Origin: Salinicoccus sediminis
Lineage (GTDB): Bacteria; Bacillota; Bacilli; Staphylococcales; Salinicoccaceae
Assembly: GCF_000986795.1 (NCBI RefSeq)
Contig: NZ_LAYZ01000001.1
Span: 434,001 to 498,000, forward strand
Length of the DNA stretch: 64,000 bases
Reading direction: 5' to 3'
Part shown: positions 29,764 through 37,799 of the stretch, one piece after another
How the letters are laid out: each line of letters starts with the position of its first letter
Numbering within the stretch: the first letter of the stretch is position 1
Notes under the pieces: generated by a model
What the model was told of the DNA's origin: nothing
Database searches by the model: none
What the model saw: only the letters and a program-made list of their open reading frames with translations
Program-made: the position numbers and the translations under genes

Positions 29764-31470
29764 ATGAATGCCATACTCGTCGCAATCATCGGGCTCGGTG
29801 TCTTCGTGCTGGGCTACCGCTACTACTCCAAGTTCATCGCGGAACGCATCTACCGGCTCGATCCCAACTACATGACGCCCGCCCACAAGTACAAGGACGG
29901 CGTCGACTTCGTGCCTACGAACAAATTCGTCCTCTGGGGCCACCACTTCACATCCGTTGCGGGGGCGGCACCGATCCTCGGTCCTGCCATCGCCGTCTAC
30001 TGGGGCTGGCTGCCGGCCTTCCTGTGGGTCATCCTCGGGACCGTATTCGCCGCCGGTGTCCATGACTTCGGCACGCTCGCAATATCCGTCAGGAATAAAG
30101 GCCAGTCGATCGGTACGATCGCAGAGAAGTTCATCGGCCGGCGCGGCAAGATCCTGTTCCTGTTCATCATCTTGACACTCGTGCTGATGATCAATGCGGT
30201 ATTCGCCTGGGTCATCGCTAACCTGTTCATTACATACCCGGCAAGCGTCCTGCCCGTCTTCATCCAGATTCCGCTCGCGATATGGATCGGGTACGCAGCA
30301 TACAAGAAGAACATGAAGATGCTCGTCCCGTCACTGATTGCGCTTGCGGTCATGTACTTCTTCGCCGTCATTACGGCGGAAGTGTCCTGGCTGCAGATTG
30401 ACCTCGTGTCCTATATGGGCGGTGAAGGCGCTGCCGGACTGTTCGGCCTCGGCGCCGTATCGACGGCCTTCATGGTCTGGATCATCATCCTGCTCATCTA
30501 TGTCTATATCGCATCGACCCTGCCGGTATGGAAACTGCTCCAGCCGAGGGATTTCATCAACTCCCACCAGCTGACCGTCGGACTGCTCATCCTCTACGGC
30601 GGCCTGCTGCTGACGAATCCGACGATCAATGCGCCGGCGACGAACGCCGATGCGGACACATCCTGGCTGCCACTGCTCTTCATCACGGTGGCCTGCGGCG
30701 CGATTTCCGGCTTCCACGGACTCGTCTCCTCGGGTACATCATCCAAGCAGCTCGATAAGGAGACGGATGCCCGTTTCGTCGGCTACTTCGGTGCCGTCGG
30801 CGAAGGGATACTCGCACTCATCTCCATCATCGCCGTTGTGACACTGTTCAGCAGTGTGGACGACTTCGCCGCCACGTACTCGAGCTTCAATGACGCCAAT
30901 GCGAGCGGGCTCGGCAACTTCGTCGAAGGGGCTGCGATTCTTGCCGGCGGCCTCGGCATCCCGACGGCTGTCGCAACGACGCTCGATACATCTGTCCGCC
31001 TCATGCGCTATATCATCGCCGAGATCGGCAGTGAATATAAGGTGCCGTCACTCACAAAGAAGCATGTCGCGACGACAATCGCTGTCGTTTCCACCGCGGC
31101 ACTTGTCCTGATTCCGGAAGGGCCGAACGGATTCGGCTCCGGCGGCTATCTCATCTGGCCGCTGTTCGGTACATCGAACCAGCTGCTTGCGGGCATCAGT
31201 CTGCTGCTGATCTCCATCTGGCTGAAGCGCCAAGGCATCAACTACGCCGTCACGCTCATCCCTATGATCTTCCTGATGTTCATGACGCTTTATGCCATGT
31301 TCGTCCAGGTATTCTTCGAATGGGCATGGTACGCCGACGGCTCGAACCTGCTGCTGTTTGTACTCGGTGCCATCATCTTCGTCTTCGCCATTTGGATCGT
31401 CATCACAGCCATCCAGGCGCTCACCGGCAAGTTCGATGATGAACTCGCGAAGCATCGCAATGACGAGTAA
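29764..31470 (+). CDS. cstA: Carbon starvation protein CstA-type transporter
   Basis: Membrane transporter of 568 residues with about 15 hydrophobic segments. In enterobacteria CstA/BtsT relatives take up peptides and pyruvate. Conserved features: N-terminal GYRYYSKFIAERIYRLDP, HHFTSVAGAAPILGPAIA, GVHDFGTLAISVRNKG, and GFHGLVSSGTSSKQLDKETD. AAGGAGT lies before ATG. It is the first gene of a three-gene operon with a tiny CC-ended protein (13 bases later) and an ArsA-type ATPase. The block is visibly GC-richer than the AT-rich island genes on both sides. Confidence 0.93.
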   Translation: MNAILVAIIGLGVFVLGYRYYSKFIAERIYRLDPNYMTPAHKYKDGVDFVPTNKFVLWGHHFTSVAGAAPILGPAIAVYWGWLPAFLWVILGTVFAAGVHDFGTLAISVRNKGQSIGTIAEKFIGRRGKILFLFIILTLVLMINAVFAWVIANLFITYPASVLPVFIQIPLAIWIGYAAYKKNMKMLVPSLIALAVMYFFAVITAEVSWLQIDLVSYMGGEGAAGLFGLGAVSTAFMVWIIILLIYVYIASTLPVWKLLQPRDFINSHQLTVGLLILYGGLLLTNPTINAPATNADADTSWLPLLFITVACGAISGFHGLVSSGTSSKQLDKETDARFVGYFGAVGEGILALISIIAVVTLFSSVDDFAATYSSFNDANASGLGNFVEGAAILAGGLGIPTAVATTLDTSVRLMRYIIAEIGSEYKVPSLTKKHVATTIAVVSTAALVLIPEGPNGFGSGGYLIWPLFGTSNQLLAGISLLLISIWLKRQGINYAVTLIPMIFLMFMTLYAMFVQVFFEWAWYADGSNLLLFVLGAIIFVFAIWIVITAIQALTGKFDDELAKHRNDE

Positions 31471-31483
31471 GGAGGGATAACCC

Positions 31484-31741
31484 ATGCTCGACAATATCAA
31501 GAAGCTGATCCGGTACTACGAGGAAGTGCTCGAAATGCCGCACCGTACGGAAGTGGCCAGGGAGCTGAGGGACCAGGATGACCTTTTCCTGCTGCTCCTC
31601 TACTCCGAGATGATCGGCATACCGAATCCGGTCTACTATTACACGCTGGAACTGTACCCGCACATCATCGAGGACTTCCACGACTGGCATCTCCGCATGG
31701 GGATGGACAAGTCGCAGCTGACCGGCATCCGCTGCTGCTGA
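31484..31741 (+). CDS. Small protein ending in Cys-Cys (cory-CC-star type)
   Basis: 85-residue protein, acidic, mostly helical (MLDNIKKLIRYYEEVLEMPH), ending GIRCC directly before the stop. This matches what I recall of the NCBI family named cory-CC-star, small proteins with a terminal cysteine pair, of unknown function. A terminal CC is suited to metal or thiol chemistry, for example handing a ligand to the ArsA-like ATPase; that is speculation. SD GGAGGG lies upstream. It sits between cstA and the ATPase gene. Confidence 0.75.
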   Translation: MLDNIKKLIRYYEEVLEMPHRTEVARELRDQDDLFLLLLYSEMIGIPNPVYYYTLELYPHIIEDFHDWHLRMGMDKSQLTGIRCC

Positions 31742-31762
31742 CTACACTAAAGGAGCATATCC

Positions 31763-32695
31763 ATGAGCATTCATACAAAGAAGATTCTGTTCATCGGTGG
31801 CAAGGGAGGCGTAGGAAAATCTACGTCCGCTGCCGCCATCGCATGGCAACTCGCAAAATCAGGGAAGAAGACGCTGCTCGTCTCGACCGACCCGGCCCAT
31901 AACCTCGGGCATATCTTCTCGCGTGACATCGGCGGGGAGACGGTACAGATTGCAGATAACCTCCATGCGCTCGAGATCGACCCGGAGCATGAGACGAAGA
32001 AGTACATCGACTCGGTGAAGGAGAACATCAAGGGCACCGTCCAGTCCAGCATGATCGAGGAGGTCAACCGCCAGCTCGATACCGCCCAGGCCTCACCCGG
32101 TGCGGATGAATCGGCGCTGTTCGACAAGCTCGTCTCCATCATCCTCGAGGAGGAAGGCGAATACGACCACCTCGTCTTCGACACCGCCCCTACCGGCCAT
32201 ACCATAAGGCTCTTAACATTACCGGAGCTGATGGGGGTTTGGGTCGAGGGGCTGCTGAAGAAGCGGCAGAAGACGAATAAGAACTACACCCAGCTCCTGA
32301 ACGACGGGGAACCGGTTGAGGACCCGATCTACGATGTCCTCCTCACCCGGCAGAACCGCTTCTCACAGGCACGGGAGATTATGCTCGAGTCCGGAAAGAC
32401 GGGATTCATCTTCGTCCTGAATCCCGAAAGGCTGCCGATACTTGAAACCAGGAAGGCCGTGGGCCTCCTCGACAAGTATCACCTGCATGTAAAGACGCTC
32501 ATCATCAATAAGGTGCTGCCCGATGAAGCCGACGGCACCTTCCTCGCCCAGCGGCGGGAGCATGAACAGCGGTATTTGAAGGAGATTGAAGACACCTTCA
32601 CAGATCAGAACCTCATCCGCGTGCCCCTGCTCCCCCATGACATCACGACCATCGAGGAGCTCGACCGGTTCAGCGCGTATTATGAGATGGACTGA
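31763..32695 (+). CDS. ArsA/GET3-family ATPase
   Basis: Soluble P-loop ATPase of 310 residues. The deviant Walker A GGKGGVGKS (near residues 12-20), switch I motif VSTDPAHNLGHIF, and switch II DTAPTGHTIRLL are diagnostic of ArsA/Get3. The Cys residues used by arsenite pumps are not apparent, and no arsB or arsR lies nearby, so arsenic transport is unlikely. Position behind cstA and the CC-ended protein suggests a role with that transporter. SD AAAGGAG before ATG. Ends at two hairpins. Confidence 0.88.
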   Translation: MSIHTKKILFIGGKGGVGKSTSAAAIAWQLAKSGKKTLLVSTDPAHNLGHIFSRDIGGETVQIADNLHALEIDPEHETKKYIDSVKENIKGTVQSSMIEEVNRQLDTAQASPGADESALFDKLVSIILEEEGEYDHLVFDTAPTGHTIRLLTLPELMGVWVEGLLKKRQKTNKNYTQLLNDGEPVEDPIYDVLLTRQNRFSQAREIMLESGKTGFIFVLNPERLPILETRKAVGLLDKYHLHVKTLIINKVLPDEADGTFLAQRREHEQRYLKEIEDTFTDQNLIRVPLLPHDITTIEELDRFSAYYEMD

Positions 32696-32704
32696 AAAAT
32701 AAGA

Positions 32705-32773
32705 GGAGCCTCCACCACTGTGGAGACTCCCATATGTTGAATCTATTGGAGCAGAGCAATCTGCTCCTTTTTT
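32705..32773 (+). terminator. Tandem hairpins ending the cstA operon
   Basis: First hairpin 32705-32730 (11-bp stem with one mismatch, loop CACT, no T run). Second 32748-32773: perfect 8-bp stem GGAGCAGA / TCTGCTCC followed by six T, a standard terminator. Confidence 0.85.
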
Positions 32774-32848
32774 GTAGACTTTAAATGTAATGGTTATTTT
32801 CGGTCAGAAGCGGTAAAAGTATAATAATCAATATATGGAGGGATGAAG

Positions 32849-33299
32849 ATGAAACGTGCTGAAGATATTGAAATCATTCCAATAAAGGTCGAAGATGACG
32901 GCAAGATACCCAACCACCCCGACTTCCCCTTGCTGATCTATAAGAGTGTATTTGAAGATGGGAATGACATCTCCGCGATTCTGAATTCCAATGACTGGTC
33001 CGGAGAGTGGCTCGGCTCCGTCCACCCTTTCCACCACTACCACAGCAACACCCATGAAGTGCTTGCGGTCAAAGGGCGATGTCATCATCCTTCCTGCCGG
33101 CTATGGTCATAAGAAGATAGAAGCAAGTGACGATTATGCGAATTACGGTGCCTACCCCGGAGGTATCAGTTTTGATATGTGCTATGGAGAACCTGAAGAG
33201 CGGCCTAAAAAGGTGAAGAATATAAAGAATGTTCCGATGTCGAAATATGATCCTGTTTTTGGTCAAGAAGGACCCTTGTTCGATTACTGGACACCTTGA
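32849..33299 (+). pseudogene. YjlB-type cupin gene with internal deletion and frameshift
   Basis: The N-terminal part (EDDGKIPNHPDFPLLIYKSV, then HPFHHYHSNTHEVLAVKG) and C-terminal part (KGDVIILPAGYGHKKI, then NYGAYPGG, MCYGEPEERP, PLFDYW) match B. subtilis YjlB-like cupins, with metal-type His residues in HHYHSNTHE. The central strand pair (about 20 residues) is missing and the two halves are in different frames; the join is near 33075. SD GGAGGG lies six bases before ATG at 32849. Function of intact family members is unknown. Confidence 0.75.
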
Positions 33300-33466
33300 A
33301 CCCTACTTTAAAGTAGAAAACATCCCATCAGGCAGAGTGAGAAGAACTCATATTTCAAAAAACATTAATCTTATTCACTCAGTAGAAAATATAAATGTGT
33401 GAATATGTTACTAAAGAACTGCATCCCTTATTTCGATAAAATATATTATAGGCCTCCATTTATGAA

Positions 33467-35491
33467 TTAATCTAATTCTCTAGTATCTTTTTTAAAAGCA
33501 AGTTTATCAATTTTAATGATTTTATCTACAGCGCTTAAATTTTCTATTATACTTTTAGAGTCAGTATCCTTTATGGTAAAACCAATTATAGTTTGTACAT
33601 TATTATTCAAAGATTTCACTTTGGATAGAAATGCCCTCATATCTTTTTCTACTATACTATGCTGATTAGGCTCATCGAACATAATAAAATTTGGATGGGT
33701 ACCTCCATACTCTGCAGAAACTTCTTGTAATGCAATCGTATAAGCCCAAATGCCTCTTATATGATCACTAGCTGAAGAATCAAACTTCAAATCATAACCC
33801 ATAATCTCAGGCAATAATGTTTGATAAGATATACCAATGTTTTCTTCAGGCTCCATACTCCTGTAACCGAATTTTTTAAGATTGACCACGAATTTATTTT
33901 TTAAACTATCGATTTTTTTATAATCTTTTTGAGAGTAATCATCTTTGGTCAATTTGCTTAACTTCTTTTTTAACCTTTTATAATCCTCAGAAATGTTAGT
34001 GAAGTCATTTTGAATACTCACTAGTTTTGCTTGCGCCTCTTTTAATTTATCTACCTTTTGTTCTAACCTTATTTTTTTCAATATAACATGCTCATTATAT
34101 TCATCATTTAATTTGTATAAATCTTCTTTAATAGCCACAGCTAAAGCATTTAGTTTTTTTGTTTTTTGGGAATATTTTTGTACTTTGTGGTTAATATCAT
34201 CAATTATGTCTTTTTTTTGAGAAATTATTGATTCAAATAAAATTTTTTGGTTTTTTAAATGCTTTATGTTTTCTTCAGGCGTCATTATTTCAGTATGATA
34301 TTGACTATTAAGTAATGTATCTTCTAATTTTTGACCACACGTCGGACATACTCCTTCGTATATTTTTGACCCTTTTTCTGATCCATAATTAGCTATTTTT
34401 CTAATATCTATATTGTTCTGAATATCATTACTTAAGTTTTCCAACCCTTCTTCTAAGCCAGAAATTTCTGTAAGTTCCTTGTTTTTTTGATTAATTAAGT
34501 CTTCTGCTTTAAACTTATAATCGCTGATATCATCCATAACTTGTAATAACTCTTCATTCAAATTTTTATTATCATTAGTAGTTTTGTATTTATTTACAGC
34601 AATATCCTTTAATTCTGCTTCCGTAATATCTATACTTTTTTTTAAACTCAAAGAATTTTCATCAGAAATAATCTCAACTTGATCTTTTTCTATAAAATTC
34701 AATTCTTTTGTTACACCGACCAATCTTAACTCTAAATTTTTTAGATATGCGTTTGTTTCTAGATATAATTCTTGCCATCTCATTTTATTCTCTTTTATTT
34801 TATCGTTTATTTCGGTTTTATTCTTAGATAATTCGATAGAATCCATATTTAGGATATATTCTATTGTCTTTTTTTTCGGTTCCTTTATCCCAAAGTTCGG
34901 AGCTCTGGACAATATATCGCTCCAGCCTCTTTTTTGCTCAATCATTATTGCTGCAAAAACATTTTGAATATATAATTTTTTCTCTTTCCCATCGTAACCT
35001 AATACATCAGGTAATTCTAATCCCATAAAATCTTCTAGAAAATGAAAGAAACCAAATTTTCCTTTTGCTGAATTTGAATCATGTACAAAAAAGTCTTCTC
35101 TTTTCACCTTTAAATTAAGCCTGTCCTCATACTTACCATATATTACAGTCATGAGATTATCATTTCTCGTCAAATCATTAACCGTTCGGAGAATAGTAAC
35201 GATGTTTCTACCATTACTGATTTCCAAGAAAATATCAGCTTTCATAACATTAAATATTTTACCATCAGTATCTCTAATTTTGTTATTATACGCCGCACTT
35301 AATACTTTAGAGCCTCTTCCACCTATAATTTCTTCCATTCCTAAACAATACATAATTCCAGATATAATGGAACTTTTACCTGAGGTGTTCATTTCACTTG
35401 CTATTATATTTAAACCATTTTGAAATTTTTCATCAAAGATAAATGGTTCTTTTTCTGTAGTTATTTTTATAGTTAATCTGTTTATATTCAT
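33467..35491 (-). CDS. SMC/Rad50-like ATPase with zinc hook (ABC three-component / Lamassu LmuB-like)
   Basis: Protein of 674 residues. Walker A-like SEMNTSGKSS lies at residues 32-41 (first Gly replaced), two long coiled-coil arms flank a zinc-hook motif CPTCGQ near the middle, and the C-terminal head has SSASDHIRGIWAYTIALQE (signature-like) and Walker B FIMFDEPNQHS. This is the layout of the SMC-like ATPases in ABC-3C and Lamassu anti-phage systems, which sense DNA and trigger an effector nuclease. Start at 35491: GGAGG lies five bases upstream; an ORF extension to 35512 overlaps the previous gene and lacks SD. Very AT-rich; last gene of the operon. Confidence 0.8.
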   Translation of the reverse strand: MNINRLTIKITTEKEPFIFDEKFQNGLNIIASEMNTSGKSSIISGIMYCLGMEEIIGGRGSKVLSAAYNNKIRDTDGKIFNVMKADIFLEISNGRNIVTILRTVNDLTRNDNLMTVIYGKYEDRLNLKVKREDFFVHDSNSAKGKFGFFHFLEDFMGLELPDVLGYDGKEKKLYIQNVFAAIMIEQKRGWSDILSRAPNFGIKEPKKKTIEYILNMDSIELSKNKTEINDKIKENKMRWQELYLETNAYLKNLELRLVGVTKELNFIEKDQVEIISDENSLSLKKSIDITEAELKDIAVNKYKTTNDNKNLNEELLQVMDDISDYKFKAEDLINQKNKELTEISGLEEGLENLSNDIQNNIDIRKIANYGSEKGSKIYEGVCPTCGQKLEDTLLNSQYHTEIMTPEENIKHLKNQKILFESIISQKKDIIDDINHKVQKYSQKTKKLNALAVAIKEDLYKLNDEYNEHVILKKIRLEQKVDKLKEAQAKLVSIQNDFTNISEDYKRLKKKLSKLTKDDYSQKDYKKIDSLKNKFVVNLKKFGYRSMEPEENIGISYQTLLPEIMGYDLKFDSSASDHIRGIWAYTIALQEVSAEYGGTHPNFIMFDEPNQHSIVEKDMRAFLSKVKSLNNNVQTIIGFTIKDTDSKSIIENLSAVDKIIKIDKLAFKKDTRELD

Positions 35492-35504
35492 GTTTGCCTC
35501 CAAT

Positions 35505-35972
35505 CTAAACACTAAATAAATTACTAGTAATATTTTTTACCAACTTTTCTGTTAACGACCCTCCTAGTTCCGTAAAGAATTTTTTCTCGAAAAGAAAAAT
35601 CTCTTTATCTCTCCAAATATTTTCCGCTATCTTTTTTCCTTTGTCAGTTATTCTAAAACTACCATTTCTTTGAGTTTCTATTAACCCATCGTATTTCATA
35701 TATTCAAGTGCTTTTATTACAGTAGAATCATACCTTAAATAGATAAATGTTTGCTCTGTTCTTATAAATTCAATTAACTCTTCCTGACTCTTTGTAGAAT
35801 GTAAATGATTCATTATTATTTGAAATTTAGATATTGAACAGCCTTTGCCTCTACAACATTTTAATAAAATTAATAACAAAATTGTCGTTTTATATGTCAA
35901 CCTATTATGATATGGAACAGCTTCTTTTTTTTGCAAAAACCTGATTCCTAGAATATTTGGGTTAATATCCAT
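35505..35972 (-). CDS. Winged-helix middle component of the SMC defence operon
   Basis: 155-residue protein. The C-terminal half carries a winged-helix pattern (LEYMKYDGLIETQRNGSF, then RITDKGKKIAENIW). Small helical/winged-helix proteins between the nuclease and the ATPase genes are known as middle components in ABC three-component systems, where they bridge effector and SMC head. The family assignment is by context and fold pattern, not by a recognised signature. SD AAAGGAG is eight bases before ATG. It lies 13 bases before the ATPase start. Confidence 0.65.
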   Translation of the reverse strand: MDINPNILGIRFLQKKEAVPYHNRLTYKTTILLLILLKCCRGKGCSISKFQIIMNHLHSTKSQEELIEFIRTEQTFIYLRYDSTVIKALEYMKYDGLIETQRNGSFRITDKGKKIAENIWRDKEIFLFEKKFFTELGGSLTEKLVKNITSNLFSV

Positions 35973-35985
35973 CTATTATGCTCCT

Positions 35986-36939
35986 TTAGTAAAATTCCAT
36001 ATGGCAATCTGCTAGCCAACTGCTTATAATAGATTGAGCTAACATCATTGAGGTCTCGGTTGTTAAATACTTTAGCTCAACGTTTAATGACTCTTCAAAT
36101 TCATCTGAAAGAGCGTTGTAAGTTTTTAAATTCATCTCATGATTATAAGACAAGAGAGTTTTTTCCTTCACTTTATTTTTAAAGACACGCTCAATCTTCA
36201 TTACATCATTCCATATATCTGGATATTCATTAGAAAGTTTCTCTAGAGTAGTCTTCCCAAAAATATATCTTTTAATATGATAATCAATTAATTTCCTACT
36301 TCTTTCAGGGTTTTCTTCTGTTGTTGAAGAAATAGCTTTCATTTTTCTTGAAACGTTTTTTGATTTTTCAGAATCTAAAGTTTCCCAGTTTATCGACTCC
36401 TCTTCTAATTCGGGAATATCTAATTTCACATCGGTTATTTCTGTTCTGATTAGCCTTGCTATTTCTGTTTTGAAATCAGCAGCGACTTTTATGTGCACTT
36501 GAAAATCTTCACTGATATACTCAAGATCTTTTGGATTGTTTTCTTTTGCTTTTAATATCATTCTCTGTTTATTTTGGCAGTGTTCTAATATTCTTTTATC
36601 TTTATATTCCGGAACCATGAAAATCCATCTTGTTATTTTTGCGACTCCAATTTTTTTTAAAATACCATGATTATCAATTATTTTTTGTATATCTTTTGTC
36701 ACTTTATCTCTTTGTGATTCATACAATTTATTATGGTCTAGGTTAGGGTCATCAGGACAGTAGCACTGAATTACAACCCCCAATTTAGATTTAGTAAATC
36801 CTTCAATACCTCCATCTCCCTTATAATGGGCAGGAACTTCATGAAAATATTCCTCTTTATAGATTATTCGACAAATATCTAAACATAACGTCTCCCATCG
36901 GTTGCCATCTAACTTATAATCTAACCAGTTTATTACCAT
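35986..36939 (-). CDS. Nuclease-like N-terminal effector of the SMC defence operon
   Basis: Protein of 317 residues. N-terminal domain (about 1-130): WETLCLDICRIIY helix, then KGDGGIEGF and VVIQCYCPDD, a strand order like PD-(D/E)xK nucleases (Cap4/DUF4297-type), with an acidic residue before GGIEG and Gln in IQCYC. The usual lysine after Gln is replaced by Tyr-Cys, so activity is uncertain. The C-terminal half is helical and may bind the SMC partner. Its ATG overlaps the stop of the small gene upstream (TAATG), implying translational coupling. Confidence 0.65.
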   Translation of the reverse strand: MVINWLDYKLDGNRWETLCLDICRIIYKEEYFHEVPAHYKGDGGIEGFTKSKLGVVIQCYCPDDPNLDHNKLYESQRDKVTKDIQKIIDNHGILKKIGVAKITRWIFMVPEYKDKRILEHCQNKQRMILKAKENNPKDLEYISEDFQVHIKVAADFKTEIARLIRTEITDVKLDIPELEEESINWETLDSEKSKNVSRKMKAISSTTEENPERSRKLIDYHIKRYIFGKTTLEKLSNEYPDIWNDVMKIERVFKNKVKEKTLLSYNHEMNLKTYNALSDEFEESLNVELKYLTTETSMMLAQSIISSWLADCHMEFY

Positions 36940-37178
36940 TATCTTTCCTCTCTTAGTAATCGAATTGATATGAAATTTTCTTTAGTTGGTATTAAAGTTA
37001 ATAATTTCTTGCTAATATAATCTACCTTTTTATTTGGCAAAATTTTCACTAATACTAAATCGAATTCGATATCTGTTTCTAGAACTTCTACCTCTACTCC
37101 TCTATAAAAATATTGATTACATTTTGTCATAGTCTTCAAATCCTTAAAAGTTTTTAATGAAAAACTAAAATTTAACAT
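36939..37178 (-). CDS. Small beta-rich protein leading the SMC defence operon
   Basis: Up to 79 residues; a later in-frame ATG at 37130 (MTKCNQYFYRGVEVEVLE) is a plausible alternative start, each with an AAGGA-type SD. Strands such as RGVEVEVLETDIEFDLVLVK suggest a small SH3-like barrel. I recognise no family function. One-base overlap with the nuclease-like gene makes it part of the operon; it could be a regulator, an antitoxin-like inhibitor or a sensor subunit. Confidence 0.55.
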   Translation of the reverse strand: MLNFSFSLKTFKDLKTMTKCNQYFYRGVEVEVLETDIEFDLVLVKILPNKKVDYISKKLLTLIPTKENFISIRLLREER

Positions 37179-37292
37179 TATAACAATTCCTTAGAAAATA
37201 TATCCGAATTGATTTAAAGAAAATCATAGCATATTTGAAATTTTTCAAGCTATGAATTATTTATGTTCAATCACCCTGTAGTACAAATTAGT

Positions 37293-37526
37293 CTAAAAAA
37301 CCTTCGAACTGTCGAATACACTTTTATTGTTGATCTGCGTCATCAGGCGGCTGAACTCCTTGTCGGAGAGCGGCTCCGCCTTCAGCTTCGCATGACGCCT
37401 GTTCAGGATATCCCTGAAGTTCTGTTCCAATGCCTCGTTGCTTCTGATCGGCACCCGTCCATATCCAATACCCTCAAGACGCTTCATGACCTTCGCCTCA
37501 AGAGCATCCTCTCTTTCGTAACTCAT
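37293..37526 (-). pseudogene. hsdR: N-terminal fragment of type I restriction subunit HsdR
   Basis: 77 codons beginning MSYEREDALEAKVMKRLEGI; the stretch VPIRSNEALEQNFRDILN and SRLMTQINNKSVFDSSKVF match the HsdR N-terminus. The gene then stops at once; about 900 residues are missing and no hsdM or hsdS is nearby. A remnant of a lost type I restriction system. GGGG precedes ATG. Confidence 0.75.
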
Positions 37527-37799
37527 ATGTCATTCCCCCATTCTTATCTATTGGAAGTTGCTACCATTATACTATAGATGTAGGGGGTAAAAGAACATGC
37601 TTATTGAATTTAATAAGCCATACTCTTTTAACTTGAACCGTTATTATAAATCACGGTTCGGAATAGAGAAATCAAAATTTCATTGAAAAGAAGCAGCCAA
37701 AATATATAATAAAGCGTTTTCAATTGAGGAGTACTGGATCCATTTCGGTGTGATATTATGTAGAAAATAGCAATATGGTATATAAGGGGGAAACTTCCA

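Noticed and set aside
29728-31500. Several long antisense frames over cstA
   Set aside because: Typical shadows of a GC-rich coding block; no SD or family match.
31763-32695. Arsenic resistance by the ArsA-type ATPase
   Set aside because: No arsB, arsR, arsC or arsD nearby, and the metal-binding Cys pattern of ArsA pumps is not apparent.
37178-37262. Promoter of the SMC defence operon
   Set aside because: Candidate boxes (TTCATA with TATGCT, or TTGAAA with weak -10) are too poor to call in such AT-rich DNA.
37293-37526. Functional type I restriction system
   Set aside because: Only about 77 codons of HsdR remain; hsdM and hsdS are absent.
37635-37659. GAACCGT / ACGGTTC inverted repeat as terminator
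   Set aside because: No T run follows on either strand; it lies alone upstream of mcrB and could be an operator, but evidence is too thin.
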